DNA of 64,000 nt from Virgisporangium ochraceum (GCF_016863655.1 NZ_BOPH01000082.1:186001-250000), one strand, 5' to 3'. Positions 39,816-49,062 are shown, counted from the stretch's first letter. Program-made: numbers and translations. Notes: a model not told the origin generated them from the sequence alone.

Positions 39816-39828
39816 GTCCACAGTGGAG
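39816..39828. repeat. Near-copy of the dispersed 13-bp palindrome
   Basis: GTCCACAGTGGAG, one mismatch from GTCCACWGTGGAC, just upstream of the truncated LLM gene. Confidence 0.7.
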
Positions 39829-39931
39829 GCACCACTGGGCCGGCCACGTCCGGGTGATTTCCGGACCCGTGACCGCCGGGTGGCACGAACTGTCGAGCAG
39901 ATCCGAGGGCACCGTCTCGACACTGCTGGAC

Positions 39932-40168
39932 ATGACTCCGTACCAGCCCGTCGCGGCGCCCCGTACCCGCATCTCCCCTGCCAACCTCGCCATCGCCGGC
40001 GCGCTCACCATGATCCTGTCCGTTGCCGTGGTCTTCGGTGGAAGCGCCCTGTTCGGCACCGTGCTTCCGGCCCTCATCGTGTTCACCGGTGTGGCCGGCC
40101 GTGTGCTGTTCGTCGCCGGCGTCGTGCTCGTCGTCCTCGCGGTCGTGCGCCTGGTCGAGGGTCGCTGA
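39932..40168 (+). CDS. Small two-TM membrane protein
   Basis: A 78-aa protein with a short polar N-terminus (MTPYQPVAAPRTRISPA) and two hydrophobic helices (about 20-42 and 50-73). No family recognised and no good ribosome site is seen before the ATG at 39932, so the start is uncertain. It lies 27 bp upstream of the VOC gene on the same strand. Confidence 0.6.
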   Translation: MTPYQPVAAPRTRISPANLAIAGALTMILSVAVVFGGSALFGTVLPALIVFTGVAGRVLFVAGVVLVVLAVVRLVEGR

Positions 40169-40195
40169 CGTCGGGACCCGTGTGAGGGTGTGTGC

Positions 40196-40897
40196 ATGAA
40201 CGTCGAGCGGATCCGGCAGGCGGTGGTCGCGTCCCATGACCGGGACGCCGTCGTCGCCGCGTGGCGACGCGAGTTCGGGCTCGGTGCGCCCCACGACGAC
40301 CCGGGGGTCGCCGCGTTCGGTCTCATCAACGGGGTCGTGCCGGTCGGTGACGCCTTCCTGGAGGTCGTCACGCCCTCCCGGGAGGGGACGGCCGTGGGGC
40401 GGCACCTCGCCCGGCATGGCGGTGACTGCGGCTACATGGTGATCGCGCAGGTCACCGACATGGCCGCGGTCCGTGCGCACCTCGCGGGCCGCGGCGTGCG
40501 GACGGTCTGGTCGGTGGACCTCGACGACATCAGCGCCACGCACGCCCATCCGGCCGACACGGGCGCCGCCCTCGTCTCGTTCGACCAGCCGGTACCGCCG
40601 TCGTCGTGGCGGTGGGGCGGCGCCGACTGGACCGACCGGAGCCGGACCCGGCTGGTCACCGGGCTCGCCGGTGTCCGGATCGCCGGGCCCGACCCGGAGG
40701 CACTGCGCGACCGCTGGGCGCGGGTGCTCGACGTCGTGCCGGACGGGCGGCGGCTGCCGCTGCCTGACGGCTCGTACGTCGAGGTCGAGGCCCGGGAGAA
40801 GGCCGGCATGACGGGCGTCGACCTGTGGGCGGCCGCCGGACAGCCCGCGCGGAGGGTGACCATCGCCGGCACCGAGTTCCGGGTGGTGCTCCGGTAG
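40196..40897 (+). CDS. VOC-family two-module protein
   Basis: A 233-aa glyoxalase-fold protein in two halves: residues 1-120 (ERIRQAVVASHDRDAVVAAWRREFGLG ... GDAFLEVVTP) and 145-233 (TRLVTGLAGVRIAGPDPEALRDRWARVLDVVP ... SYVEVEAR). It resembles uncharacterised actinobacterial glyoxalase-like proteins; substrate unknown. The ATG at 40196 follows GAGGGTGTGC; two codons of extension to 40190 are possible. Its stop is 2 bp from the next ATG, so the two are co-translated. Confidence 0.82.
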   Translation: MNVERIRQAVVASHDRDAVVAAWRREFGLGAPHDDPGVAAFGLINGVVPVGDAFLEVVTPSREGTAVGRHLARHGGDCGYMVIAQVTDMAAVRAHLAGRGVRTVWSVDLDDISATHAHPADTGAALVSFDQPVPPSSWRWGGADWTDRSRTRLVTGLAGVRIAGPDPEALRDRWARVLDVVPDGRRLPLPDGSYVEVEAREKAGMTGVDLWAAAGQPARRVTIAGTEFRVVLR

Positions 40898-40899
40898 GC

Positions 40900-41451
40900 A
40901 TGGAGGACTCCTACCTCGCGGGCGGAAAGCTGGTGGTCCCGACGACGCCCGGCGAGACCGGGAGCGCCCTGCTGCGCCGAGCTGTCGCGGCCGCCGGTGG
41001 TGGTCTTCGACCGTCCGGTACCCGCAGCACCCGCTTCCTCGACGGAGCGGGGGAGGCCACGATGGTGGCCCTCGAGCACGCTGCCTACCCGCCGCGCGAC
41101 TCGCGGGTCCAGATGCTTCTGGGCGATCCCGGGCCGGATGGCTTCGGGGAGATCTTCCTGACGGTCCACCTCCATGAGTTCGACGACGAGGTCGACCGCC
41201 GGGTACCGGGATGCGTTCTGCCGGAACAGTTCGGACCGTGGACCTACGTCTGTGGGGAGGAGCTCACGGACCGGCTCCCCGGACGACTCGCGTCGCTGCC
41301 CGCACACGCCTCCCACCCGTTCGGGAACGGTTGGCTGGTAAGAGCCGTCGAGCACCCTCGTCACCCACCGGCGGAGCCCTTCCGGAGCGCGCTGCGGGAG
41401 CTGGGCCCCGCACCGATCGGCTACCAACCGGCCCGGCTCGCCGCCGCGTGA
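40900..41451 (+). CDS. Uncharacterised protein, 183 aa
   Basis: A soluble protein without recognised family. It has an N-terminal helix rich in Ala (ALLRRAVAAAGGG), central strands (GFGEIFLTVHLHEFDDEVDRRV) and a histidine-containing segment SLPAHASHPFGNGWLVRAVEHPRH. It starts 2 bp after the VOC stop and probably depends on it for translation, since only a weak GGTAGG precedes the ATG. Convergent with the BAAT-like gene. Confidence 0.65.
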   Translation: MEDSYLAGGKLVVPTTPGETGSALLRRAVAAAGGGLRPSGTRSTRFLDGAGEATMVALEHAAYPPRDSRVQMLLGDPGPDGFGEIFLTVHLHEFDDEVDRRVPGCVLPEQFGPWTYVCGEELTDRLPGRLASLPAHASHPFGNGWLVRAVEHPRHPPAEPFRSALRELGPAPIGYQPARLAAA

Positions 41452-41461
41452 CCCCGGAACA

Positions 41462-42730
41462 TCACAGCGCGGCGAGGAACTCCCGTGTCCGTCGCCACGC
41501 GTCGGCACGGGCGCGGGCGTTCGAGACCGGGTCGCCGCCGTAGTCGCAGGCGACCCCCGCGACCCGCACGACCGTCAGGGTGGTGGGGGCGTACGGCGGC
41601 CCGGCGATCAGGTGCCCCGCGCCCGGATACACCACGTGCTCGTGCGGGTGCCCGTGTGCCGCCAGCCGGTCCGCCGCGATCTGGTGGAAGACCGGACCGC
41701 CGCTGCCGTCGAGCTCCCCGGCCAGCAGCAGCACCGGTCCGTTGATCCGCTCGACCGGGATCGTGGCGCGGGCGACCACGTCCGGGGTCAGTCCGGGTTC
41801 GAACGCCAGCCTCAGCTGGACGGGCGCGCCGTCGGCGACGAGCTTCTCCAGCTCCGGCGTGACGACGGTCGGCACGTACGGCAGCGGCTCGCCGTTCAGC
41901 GTCCAGTTGGCGACGGGCGTGCGCAGGATGTCGAGGAACGAGCCGGTCATCACGTCCTGGGTGATGCCGGCGATCATCACTCCGCTGCCGACGACGCTGA
42001 CCACACCGGTCACCGCCGGGTAGGTCGCGCCGATCAGCAACGCGGCCTCCCCGCCCTTGGACCCGCCGATCACCGCGAGCCGGTCCGGGTGCACGAACGG
42101 CAGCGCGCGCAGGTGGTCGATCGCGAGACCGGCGTACTCGACCGGGATGTCCTGCAGGGTCGGCGGCCGCCCCGGCACGCCGGCCAGGGCGAGCGCCAGG
42201 ACGGCGAAGCCGTGCGCGGCGAGCAGGGCCGCATCGTCCTCGTGGATGCCGGCCTCGGCACCGGCCAGCATGATGACCGCGGTCAGCCGGGAGCCGCCGG
42301 CCGGGTGGTACATCACCCCGACCGGTCCTCCGTCGCGGACCTCGGTGCGCACCAGGCCGTCCGGGATCCGCCGGCGCCGCACGCTCGCCGTGGCCGGCTC
42401 GGCTCCCTCCGCCGACGCGTCGAGATCCAGTTCCGCGGGCTGGCGGACGTCGACCGGTCCGTCGAAGGTCGGCTCGTCCAGCGGTCGCATCGACCAGATG
42501 GGACCCATCGCGTCGACGCCGTCGTAGGAACCGTCGACGGGTCCGTCCCGGGTCAGGTCGACGGTGCCGTCCGCGCCGGCGGTGAACACGTTCGTCGACT
42601 GCCAGCGGCAGCCCCGCAGATCGCGTTGCGTGGCCCGCAGGGTGACCGGCGCGCCCGGCGGCGCGTCCACCACCCGGACGTGCAGCTCGGTGTCGAGGTT
42701 CGGGCGCGCCGGCGAGACATCGATTCGCAT
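41462..42730 (-). CDS. BAAT-like acyl-CoA thioesterase / acyltransferase
   Basis: A 422-aa protein with the two-domain layout of bile-acid-CoA:amino-acid N-acyltransferase and acyl-CoA thioesterase proteins. An N-terminal beta domain (residues 1-130: ELHVRVVDAPPGAPVTLRATQRDL ... WSMRPLDEP) is followed by an alpha/beta-hydrolase domain with nucleophile Ser in VIGGSKGGEAAL (about 228), Asp in LLLAGELDGSGG and His in YPGAGHLI. The family nucleophile is often Cys in acyltransferases and Ser in thioesterases, which favours hydrolysis here. No strong ribosome site is visible; the ATG at 42730 begins the conserved sequence. Confidence 0.85.
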   Translation of the reverse strand: MRIDVSPARPNLDTELHVRVVDAPPGAPVTLRATQRDLRGCRWQSTNVFTAGADGTVDLTRDGPVDGSYDGVDAMGPIWSMRPLDEPTFDGPVDVRQPAELDLDASAEGAEPATASVRRRRIPDGLVRTEVRDGGPVGVMYHPAGGSRLTAVIMLAGAEAGIHEDDAALLAAHGFAVLALALAGVPGRPPTLQDIPVEYAGLAIDHLRALPFVHPDRLAVIGGSKGGEAALLIGATYPAVTGVVSVVGSGVMIAGITQDVMTGSFLDILRTPVANWTLNGEPLPYVPTVVTPELEKLVADGAPVQLRLAFEPGLTPDVVARATIPVERINGPVLLLAGELDGSGGPVFHQIAADRLAAHGHPHEHVVYPGAGHLIAGPPYAPTTLTVVRVAGVACDYGGDPVSNARARADAWRRTREFLAAL

Positions 42731-42988
42731 GTCTTCGACCGTAGGAGGGGGTACCCGACTGCGCTATGTCGGCTTGTCGAACGAAACCCGCGCGGGCGTG
42801 TTCCGTCGGCTTGCGTACGATCGCAGCCGTCGCCCGAGGTCGATATCGCTTGCGGCATCGCCCATTGCCGCGGCTGGTCCAGCGTTCTCGGGACGCCGGT
42901 CGCCGGCTGAACCGGCGTTGCCCGGTCCGCTCGTCACCCCGACATCGTAGGACGTCGATGTCCCCGGGAACCGCGTCCATGGCGGGGC

Positions 42989-44416
42989 TTACGGTTCAAG
43001 CGGGCGCGTTGCCCGGGTGGAGGGTGTCAGGACGGCGTCGGCCAGTCGCCGTACGCAGATCAGCGTGTAGATGAACCACACGCCAGTCAGCACGGAGGCC
43101 GTCACGATGAAGATCGCCGCGATCGGCGGGGCGGCGTCGTAGGTCAGGGCGGCGGCCGCGGCGACCGTCGCGACGCAGCCGCCCAGGGCGAGAGGGCGCA
43201 GCATGCCGGCCAGCGCGCCGCGCAGGTCTACCGGGTCCTCGGAGGCGGGCAGGTCGTCGTCGGGGTCGCGCGGCCGGGGCGGGGGTGCTCCGGCGGCCAG
43301 CGCGTCGAGGTGCCGGGCGGCGTCGCGGCCGGTCCCGTGCGGGGAGTCGCGGAGCACGGCGGCCAGGGCCCGCAGGTCGTCGCGGTCGCGTGGGTCACCG
43401 GTCCGTGGGTCGCTGAGCAGGAGGACGGGGCTGGGGCGCCCGGCGTCGTTCGCCGTCACGAGCAGCGACGCCCGCCCGTAGCCGGCCCGTGCGCCGCCGG
43501 GCGTCACCCGGATCCGCTCGGAGTGCAGGTCGGTGCGGGCGATCGCGTCTCCGTGCCCGGTCAGCAGCTCGCGGCCGTCGATCATCGCCGGCACGGCCGC
43601 CAGGCTCCGGCAGCCGTGGAAGATGCTCAGGACCGTGGCGGTGCCGGCGATGGTCGCCACCGCCGTGGCGAGGAGCGCGAGGACACCGAGCAGGACGTCC
43701 CATCGCGCGGCGAGGACGGTGAGCGCCAACGGCAGCGCGAGGACGAGCACGTACCAGCCGAGGAACACTCCGGTCTCGCGCAGCCCGAGCCACCGGGTCA
43801 GGCGCAGGTGCGCGGAGCGGTCGGGAAAGCGGTGCAGCGGCGTCGCTCCGGGTGGACGCGTCAGGTGGGCGCACCGGTTGTGGAAGCGGCCGCCGGCCAA
43901 CGCCGACAGGTCACGCACGAACCGGACCTCTCCGTAGACGACGTCGTCGAGCGCGAACAGCTCCAACGCCGGCCGGCCGTCGACCGGGCTCGAGCCGGTG
44001 GCCTCCACGCCGAGGTCCACCCCGTCGGCGGGCACGAGCAGCAGGCGGGGCGCTCCGGGCCCGCGGCGGGAGGTCGGGACGGCGGTGCCCGCGGAGCCGT
44101 CGGTGCCGGCGTGGGCGGGGGAGTGGGCCAGCACGACGGCCGCCAGCTCGTCCCACCGCACGTCACGGGTGAGCCGGCGCGTCCGGACCCGCCACCCCCG
44201 CTCGTCGACGTCGATGCGGAACGGACCGAGCGCGTGACGCGCCCCGACGAAGCAGAACGGCACGACGAAGGCGATGACCGCGGCCGCGATGATCCTGCCG
44301 CTCCAGGGGGCGTCGTCGGTGAACAGTCGCCAGCCGAGACCGGCCGCTGACGCGAGGAGCACCGCGAGGAAGAGCAACAGGAAGACCCGGGTCGCGGGCG
44401 ACGCGCGCAGCTTCAC
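42989..44416 (-). CDS. Polytopic membrane protein of unknown function, 475 aa
   Basis: Six hydrophobic helices are seen: two near the N-terminus (10-28, 42-60), two centrally (about 220-240 and 245-270) and two at the C-terminus (about 415-450). Between the first and middle pairs lies a PH-like soluble domain (FRIDVDERGWRVRTRRLTRDVRWDELAAVVL). A second soluble loop of about 130 residues (RELLTGHGDAIARTDLHSERI ...) precedes the last pair. No catalytic motif is visible. It resembles the 362-aa neighbour at 45040 in mixing TM helices with a PH-like segment. The 258 bp before it (42731-42988) hold no gene I can support. Confidence 0.75.
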   Translation of the reverse strand: MKLRASPATRVFLLLFLAVLLASAAGLGWRLFTDDAPWSGRIIAAAVIAFVVPFCFVGARHALGPFRIDVDERGWRVRTRRLTRDVRWDELAAVVLAHSPAHAGTDGSAGTAVPTSRRGPGAPRLLLVPADGVDLGVEATGSSPVDGRPALELFALDDVVYGEVRFVRDLSALAGGRFHNRCAHLTRPPGATPLHRFPDRSAHLRLTRWLGLRETGVFLGWYVLVLALPLALTVLAARWDVLLGVLALLATAVATIAGTATVLSIFHGCRSLAAVPAMIDGRELLTGHGDAIARTDLHSERIRVTPGGARAGYGRASLLVTANDAGRPSPVLLLSDPRTGDPRDRDDLRALAAVLRDSPHGTGRDAARHLDALAAGAPPPRPRDPDDDLPASEDPVDLRGALAGMLRPLALGGCVATVAAAAALTYDAAPPIAAIFIVTASVLTGVWFIYTLICVRRLADAVLTPSTRATRPLEP

Positions 44417-44463
44417 CGACGCACCGTCTCATCTCCGCCCGGTGGACGACGTCCCGGGTCCCG

Positions 44464-44964
44464 TCAGCCGCCTCGGCGTTCCAGCTCCGCAAGGGCTGCC
44501 GCTGCCTGTTCCAGTTGATGCTGCGGGAACACCGGGATGCCGTGACGCCGGAGCGCCTCGGTGGCCACGCCGCGTCCCGGCATGGTGACTCCGCCGAAGG
44601 TTCCGTCATAGACGTAACTGCTGCCGCAGGTGGGGCTGCCGTCCACCAGGACCGCGATGGCCACGTGGGCGTCGATGGCTCGTTGGACAGTTCGGTGCGC
44701 AGCGGCGCGGAAGAGTTCGGTGACCTCGCGGCCGGACGCCTCCAGCACCCGGCCGTGACCATCGACCACGTCGGCCGCCGTGCCGTCGACGATTTCGACG
44801 GGCGGCCGAGGAACCGGAAATCCGACGGCCAGCTCCGGACAGAACGGCACCAGGCGGCCCTCGGTCCTCCACTGGCGCCAGATCGGCGAATCGACCAGCA
44901 CCCCGGTCTCGTTGAAGCGGATCGCGGCACCACCCAAGCAGCCACTGACCAGCACCCTCAACAC
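44464..44964 (-). CDS. DUF523 protein
   Basis: A 166-aa DUF523 protein. The family signature is visible: RVLVSGCLGG at the start, an acidic/Arg motif at RFNETG, VPFCPELAVGFPVPRPPVEI, and SPTCGSSYVYDGTF. The four conserved Cys residues suggest metal or sulfur handling, but the role is unknown. I chose the GTG at 44964, where likeness begins; the frame extends 13 codons further to 45003. Confidence 0.85.
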   Translation of the reverse strand: MLRVLVSGCLGGAAIRFNETGVLVDSPIWRQWRTEGRLVPFCPELAVGFPVPRPPVEIVDGTAADVVDGHGRVLEASGREVTELFRAAAHRTVQRAIDAHVAIAVLVDGSPTCGSSYVYDGTFGGVTMPGRGVATEALRRHGIPVFPQHQLEQAAAALAELERRGG

Positions 44965-45039
44965 GGGGCCGACGGTACCCGACGTCCTTGACGGTACGGT
45001 CACTCGGTGGACACGACCCGCTCCGGCGGCACGCGGTGT

Positions 45040-46128
45040 TCAGCCGCCGACGAAGCGGGTCAGGGCCTTCTCCAGCTGCGCGGCGGTGTGCCGGCCGAAC
45101 ACGGCGTTGTCGCGGCCGGCGACCACGGTGGCCCGCTCCGGGCAGGTGGTGTCGTCGCTGTCGACGCTCACCTTTCCGAGGCGCCGGTGCGTGCGCAGCT
45201 CGTACACCTCGATGCGGTACCGGATCCGGTACAGCGGCAGCGACACGGCCGCCGTCGTGATGGAGACGGAGTACTCGCAGGTGCGGGCCTCGGGTTTGAC
45301 CTCGGAGGTGGTGACGCAGCCGACGAGACGCACCGCGTCCGGGCGGTCCGGCTCCGTGTCGGGCGGCAGGTCGGTGACCAGGCGTTGGGCGCTGCCGCCG
45401 TCGAAGAGCTGGAACAGCGCGATCGGATGCGGGCCGGGGCCGGTGGCCGGGGCCGCGGCGGAGTATGCCGTACCGGGACCCTCGCAGGCGGGGGCGAGGT
45501 CGTCGACGCGCGCCGGCAGCCGGTCCTCGGTGCGGGTGAGATAACGGGGCAGGACGAGCTGCCACACGAACAACGCCGCGACCGCGACGACCGCGGCACC
45601 CGTGGCGGCGTAGCGCAGGTACGGCACGGGGACCGGGCGGTGCTGGCGTAACGCGGCGAGCAGCTCGCGACGGCCGGTGTACTCATCGATGGTCTCGACG
45701 TCGCCGTCGCGGTGCAGCAGCGCCACCCGCGTGCTGGGGTCACCGATCGGCGGTGGCTCCTCCAGATGAACCTGGGGCCAGGGCAGCACCTCCGGCCGCG
45801 CCGACTCTCCGCTGATGACGATGCCCCCGTCGCAGACGGCGATGCGTTGCTGCCGGCCGATGCCGACCGGTGCCACCTGTGCCCACAGCCACGCCCCCGC
45901 GGCGGTGCCGAGCAGGATCGCGGCCCCGAGCAGGAGGGAGCCGACGACCGTGGCGCCGAACACGATGGGACCGACGATCGCGGTGAGGATGGCGGCGAGG
46001 ATGGCGATCGACATCACGGCGCTGGCGCCGCCGGACCACACCGGAGCGCGTCGGCGGTGGACCCGACGCAACGGGCCGATTCCGCCCTCCTCGGCGAGGC
46101 CGGCGAGCTCTGTGCGGTGTCGTCCCAT
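45040..46128 (-). CDS. Membrane protein with PH-like segment, 362 aa
   Basis: Two N-terminal helices (about 38-58 and 65-85), a PH-like cytoplasmic segment (QRIAVCDGGIVISGESARPEVLPWPQVHLEEP ... RRELLAALRQ), a third helix (about 177-195), then an extracytoplasmic domain with three cysteines (APACEG, LVGCVTTSEV, ARTCEYS). No family recognised. The ATG at 46128 is chosen because sequence before it lacks likeness. It is divergent from the lipocalin-like gene. Confidence 0.75.
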   Translation of the reverse strand: MGRHRTELAGLAEEGGIGPLRRVHRRRAPVWSGGASAVMSIAILAAILTAIVGPIVFGATVVGSLLLGAAILLGTAAGAWLWAQVAPVGIGRQQRIAVCDGGIVISGESARPEVLPWPQVHLEEPPPIGDPSTRVALLHRDGDVETIDEYTGRRELLAALRQHRPVPVPYLRYAATGAAVVAVAALFVWQLVLPRYLTRTEDRLPARVDDLAPACEGPGTAYSAAAPATGPGPHPIALFQLFDGGSAQRLVTDLPPDTEPDRPDAVRLVGCVTTSEVKPEARTCEYSVSITTAAVSLPLYRIRYRIEVYELRTHRRLGKVSVDSDDTTCPERATVVAGRDNAVFGRHTAAQLEKALTRFVGG

Positions 46129-46245
46129 CGACGCCGATAATAGAGCGACGGTCGCGGTCGCGGGGGGTGCGGACGGCCGTAGGACGGGTGCAACTGAGCG
46201 GCTGTGACATCCTCGTATGCGAATGGTTGACAACGGGGAGGAATC

Positions 46246-47070
46246 ATGACGCAGCCGGGGCAACCGTACGAGCATTACGAGGTGCCTCCCGCGGGTCAGG
46301 AGTACACGGGGCAGTACGACCCCCAGCCCCCGTACCCCTACGCCGGGCCCCCGCACCAGCCCTACTCGGCGCAGCCCTACAACCAGCCGTACTCGGCGCC
46401 TCCGCAGCCCTTCCGCGAGCCCGGGTATCCGCAGCCGCAGCCGCCCGCGCCGCCGCGGTTCAACAGCGGCCTGATCGCGCTCCTCGCCAGCCTCGGCGTT
46501 CTGGCGGTCGTGGCCGTGGCCGTCGTGATCGTCACGGTGGTGCGCAGCGGTGACGACCAGCCGTCGGCCGGGCCCGCCCCGACCGCGTCCGGGGCCGCGA
46601 CGACCGCTCCCGCCCAGGTCGGTCCGGTGGACCCGTGCCTCGTGGGCAACTGGAAACAGACGACCTACAGCTCCCCGTTCGACCTGAGCAAGATCACCCT
46701 CGACGGAAAGAAGATGGGCGAGGTCAAGCTCAGCGGCAGCGGGCGAACGTGGAAGATCACCGTCGACGGCAAGGGCACCGAGGACTGGAGCAAGGCGCAG
46801 TACACGGGGAGGACGGCCGACGGCCACAACGTCGTGGCGACCTTCACCGGTACGAACGAGTGGACGCTCAAGACCGCCAACAACCAGATCCTGTTCACCT
46901 CGACCGGCAGCGACGTGGTCATCACCATCACGGTCGACGGCAAGCAGCAGTTGAACGAGTCGGTCAAGCCGTTCAACAACCCGCTGCCCTACGAGTGCTC
47001 GTCGAACTCGTGGACCGCCAAGTCCCTGACCGATCCCGACGCCAACACGATCTACCAGCGCACGGACTAG
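46246..47070 (+). CDS. Membrane-anchored protein with Pro/Tyr-rich N-tail and lipocalin-like outer domain
   Basis: A 274-aa single-pass protein. Residues 1-72 are a Pro/Tyr/Gln-rich cytoplasmic tail (QPYSAQPYNQPYSAPPQPF). Residues 76-100 form the TM helix (LLASLGVLAVVAVAVVIV). A Thr/Ala linker leads to an extracytoplasmic beta-barrel-like domain starting CLVGNWKQTTYSS, with the lipocalin-type GxW motif, many short strands, and a second Cys in PYECSSNSW that could bond to the first. GGGGAGGA precedes the ATG. Ligand unknown. The tail resembles those of Ser/Thr kinase substrates, but that is inference. Confidence 0.8.
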   Translation: MTQPGQPYEHYEVPPAGQEYTGQYDPQPPYPYAGPPHQPYSAQPYNQPYSAPPQPFREPGYPQPQPPAPPRFNSGLIALLASLGVLAVVAVAVVIVTVVRSGDDQPSAGPAPTASGAATTAPAQVGPVDPCLVGNWKQTTYSSPFDLSKITLDGKKMGEVKLSGSGRTWKITVDGKGTEDWSKAQYTGRTADGHNVVATFTGTNEWTLKTANNQILFTSTGSDVVITITVDGKQQLNESVKPFNNPLPYECSSNSWTAKSLTDPDANTIYQRTD

Positions 47071-47089
47071 CGAGCGTCGCCGGTGACGG

Positions 47090-48559
47090 TCACCGACCGG
47101 ACAGGACGGCTGCCCCCACCGGGGGAGCGGCGAGCACCACCCGGCCGCGTCCGGCCCGTTTGGCGTCGAGCATCGCGTGGTCGGCCCGCAGGAGCAGCTC
47201 CTCCCCGTCGCCGAGGTGGGCGCCGGCCACGCCGATGCTCGCGCCGACCCGCAGCGGGTGCCCGTCGACCGTGACGGGTTCCTCGACCGCGCCGACCAAC
47301 CGCCACGCCAGCTGTTCGGCGGAGGGCAGATCCAGGTCGACGCAGAGGATGGCGAACTCGTCGCCACCGAGCCGGGCCACCAGGTCGCCGGTGCGTACGG
47401 CGTCATGGAGGCGCCGGGCGACTTCGGTGAGCACCGCGTCGCCGGCCGCGTGGCCGTACGTGTCGTTGACCGACTTGAACCCGTCCAGGTCGACGTAGAG
47501 CAGCACGGTGTACCCGCCGCTCCGGAGCCGGTCGGCCAGCCCGCGCCGGTTCACCAGACCGGTGAGCGCGTCGTGGCCGGCCAGGTGTGACAGCAGCCGC
47601 TGCGAGCGCTGCTGCTCATGCACCGCACTCGTGAAGCGCGTGAGGCTGAACGCGATCGTCAGCACCGTTCCGGCGATCAGCGGCACCCGTTCCGCCAGCT
47701 CCAGGTGTCCCCGGGTGACGGCCATCATCGGCGCGGTGAGAACCGCCAGCCCGAGGAACACCACCCGCGCCGGATGGAGCGTGACCTCGGTGCCGGCCGT
47801 CGGGGTGACCAGTTCGTCGCGGCGCGGATGGGCCACCGCGGCGACGATCATCGCGTTCGCGAGCAGCAGGAGTCCGTTCAACCGGTCGACGTCGCTTTCG
47901 GCGATGAACCGCGGCAGCAGCGTGAAGGCGACGTCGACGCACAGGGTGGTGGACGCGCCCGCGAGCAGCAGGCGGGTGGGCCGGCCGGCCACCCCCGGCG
48001 AGAGCACCAGGTACAGCATCGCGGCCAGCAGCACGATGTCGCCGAGCGGGTACAGCGTCCCGACGACGATCTCGATGGTCTTCGCGCTGGTGGCGAGCCC
48101 GGGCGCCACCAGGAACTGCCAGGCCGCCAGCGCCGCGGCCGTCGTGAGCGTCAGCCCGTCCTGGAGTGCGGCCGCCGCCTGCGCCGGTGCCCGGCGCCGC
48201 ACCATGCCGACGAGGCCCGCTCCGAGCAGGGGGTACCCGGAAAGCCACAGGACGTCCGGTAGCCCGACGGTCGGTTCGTGCCCGGCCAGCGCGAGGCCGG
48301 TCCACAGGAGGTCGCCGGCGAGCCAGACGGTGACGGCGGCGGCGACCATCACCCACGGACCCCGCCCTCCGGCGCTCGGGCGGCCGATGGCGCGCCAGGC
48401 GGTGCCGACGACGACAGCGAAGCCGACGAGGTAGGCCACCTGCCCCACCGTCGACGCCGGTGCCAGCAGCGTGGCCACGACGGCGACCAGCACGACCGGC
48501 ACGGCGACGGCCTGGTACGCGTCCGGACGCCCGACTCTCCCACTCACGGCCTTGACCAC
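47090..48559 (-). CDS. Diguanylate-cyclase-type GGDEF protein with multi-TM sensor
   Basis: A 489-aa protein. The N-terminal about 310 residues hold nine or ten hydrophobic helices, a membrane sensor. The C-terminal about 165 residues are a GGDEF domain: HDALTGLVNRRGLADRL, VDLDGFKSVNDTYGHAAGD, and the active-site RLGGDEFAILCVD, all intact, so synthesis of cyclic di-GMP is likely. The usual inhibitory RxxD is not obvious. The GTG at 48559 (VVKAVSGRVG) is chosen as the start before the first TM helix; GTG at 48547 is an alternative. It follows the SUKH-like gene on the same strand. Confidence 0.85.
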   Translation of the reverse strand: MVKAVSGRVGRPDAYQAVAVPVVLVAVVATLLAPASTVGQVAYLVGFAVVVGTAWRAIGRPSAGGRGPWVMVAAAVTVWLAGDLLWTGLALAGHEPTVGLPDVLWLSGYPLLGAGLVGMVRRRAPAQAAAALQDGLTLTTAAALAAWQFLVAPGLATSAKTIEIVVGTLYPLGDIVLLAAMLYLVLSPGVAGRPTRLLLAGASTTLCVDVAFTLLPRFIAESDVDRLNGLLLLANAMIVAAVAHPRRDELVTPTAGTEVTLHPARVVFLGLAVLTAPMMAVTRGHLELAERVPLIAGTVLTIAFSLTRFTSAVHEQQRSQRLLSHLAGHDALTGLVNRRGLADRLRSGGYTVLLYVDLDGFKSVNDTYGHAAGDAVLTEVARRLHDAVRTGDLVARLGGDEFAILCVDLDLPSAEQLAWRLVGAVEEPVTVDGHPLRVGASIGVAGAHLGDGEELLLRADHAMLDAKRAGRGRVVLAAPPVGAAVLSGR

Positions 48560-48697
48560 GTCGGGCAATCGACCGTCGCGGCCCCCGCCTGAGTGAAATC
48601 GCCGACGGGGGTGTCGCGATCCTGGGCGGTCGGGGTCTGGCGTGGACGGCCTGGAGCCGGCACCCGCCACTCTGTCCACTCGGGACCCCCGCGCACC

Positions 48698-49051
48698 TCA
48701 ACGGCACATCTGTTCGACGAACTCCTCCAACTCCGGCCGCAGGAGTTGCGCGATGGCAAGGATCGCCCCGGTGGAGCGGGGCTCGCCGGGAACGTTCAAC
48801 TCTGGAACCGGAGTCGGCGTCCGGTGCAGGCCGTCGACCGCGTCCAACGGCCCGACGCCGTTGCCGACCAACCACAGGTAGTCGGCCAGATTCCTGGCGA
48901 GGACGGCGATCTCACCTTCGGAACCGAGGAACACGACGGGCTGGGTGTCGAGAGCGGCCGCGCGCTCGCGGATCCAGATGGCGGCGAGCCCGCCGGCGAA
49001 GGGTCCGTGGATCGCGGCGGCCAGCAGGGGCGGCATCTCCTGATCGGACAC
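48698..49051 (-). CDS. SUKH/SMI1-KNR4-like protein (short)
   Basis: A 117-aa protein whose C-terminal part resembles the end of SUKH-fold proteins (PVVFLGSEGEIAVLARNLADYLWLVGNGVGPLDAV, then a terminal helix ending ELEEFVEQMC). SUKH proteins are often immunity proteins for toxins, but single genes also occur without toxins and none is seen here. The GTG at 49051 is chosen, with TAGGCT 8 bp before it as a possible leaderless -10; ATG at 49036 is an alternative. It begins 11 bp after the signal peptidase stop. Confidence 0.6.
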   Translation of the reverse strand: MSDQEMPPLLAAAIHGPFAGGLAAIWIRERAAALDTQPVVFLGSEGEIAVLARNLADYLWLVGNGVGPLDAVDGLHRTPTPVPELNVPGEPRSTGAILAIAQLLRPELEEFVEQMCR

Positions 49052-49062
49052 GGTGGGTAAGC

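Noticed and set aside
48698..49051. Toxin-immunity module with the SUKH-like gene
   Set aside because: No polymorphic toxin, T7SS or Rhs gene is adjacent, so an immunity role is not supported.
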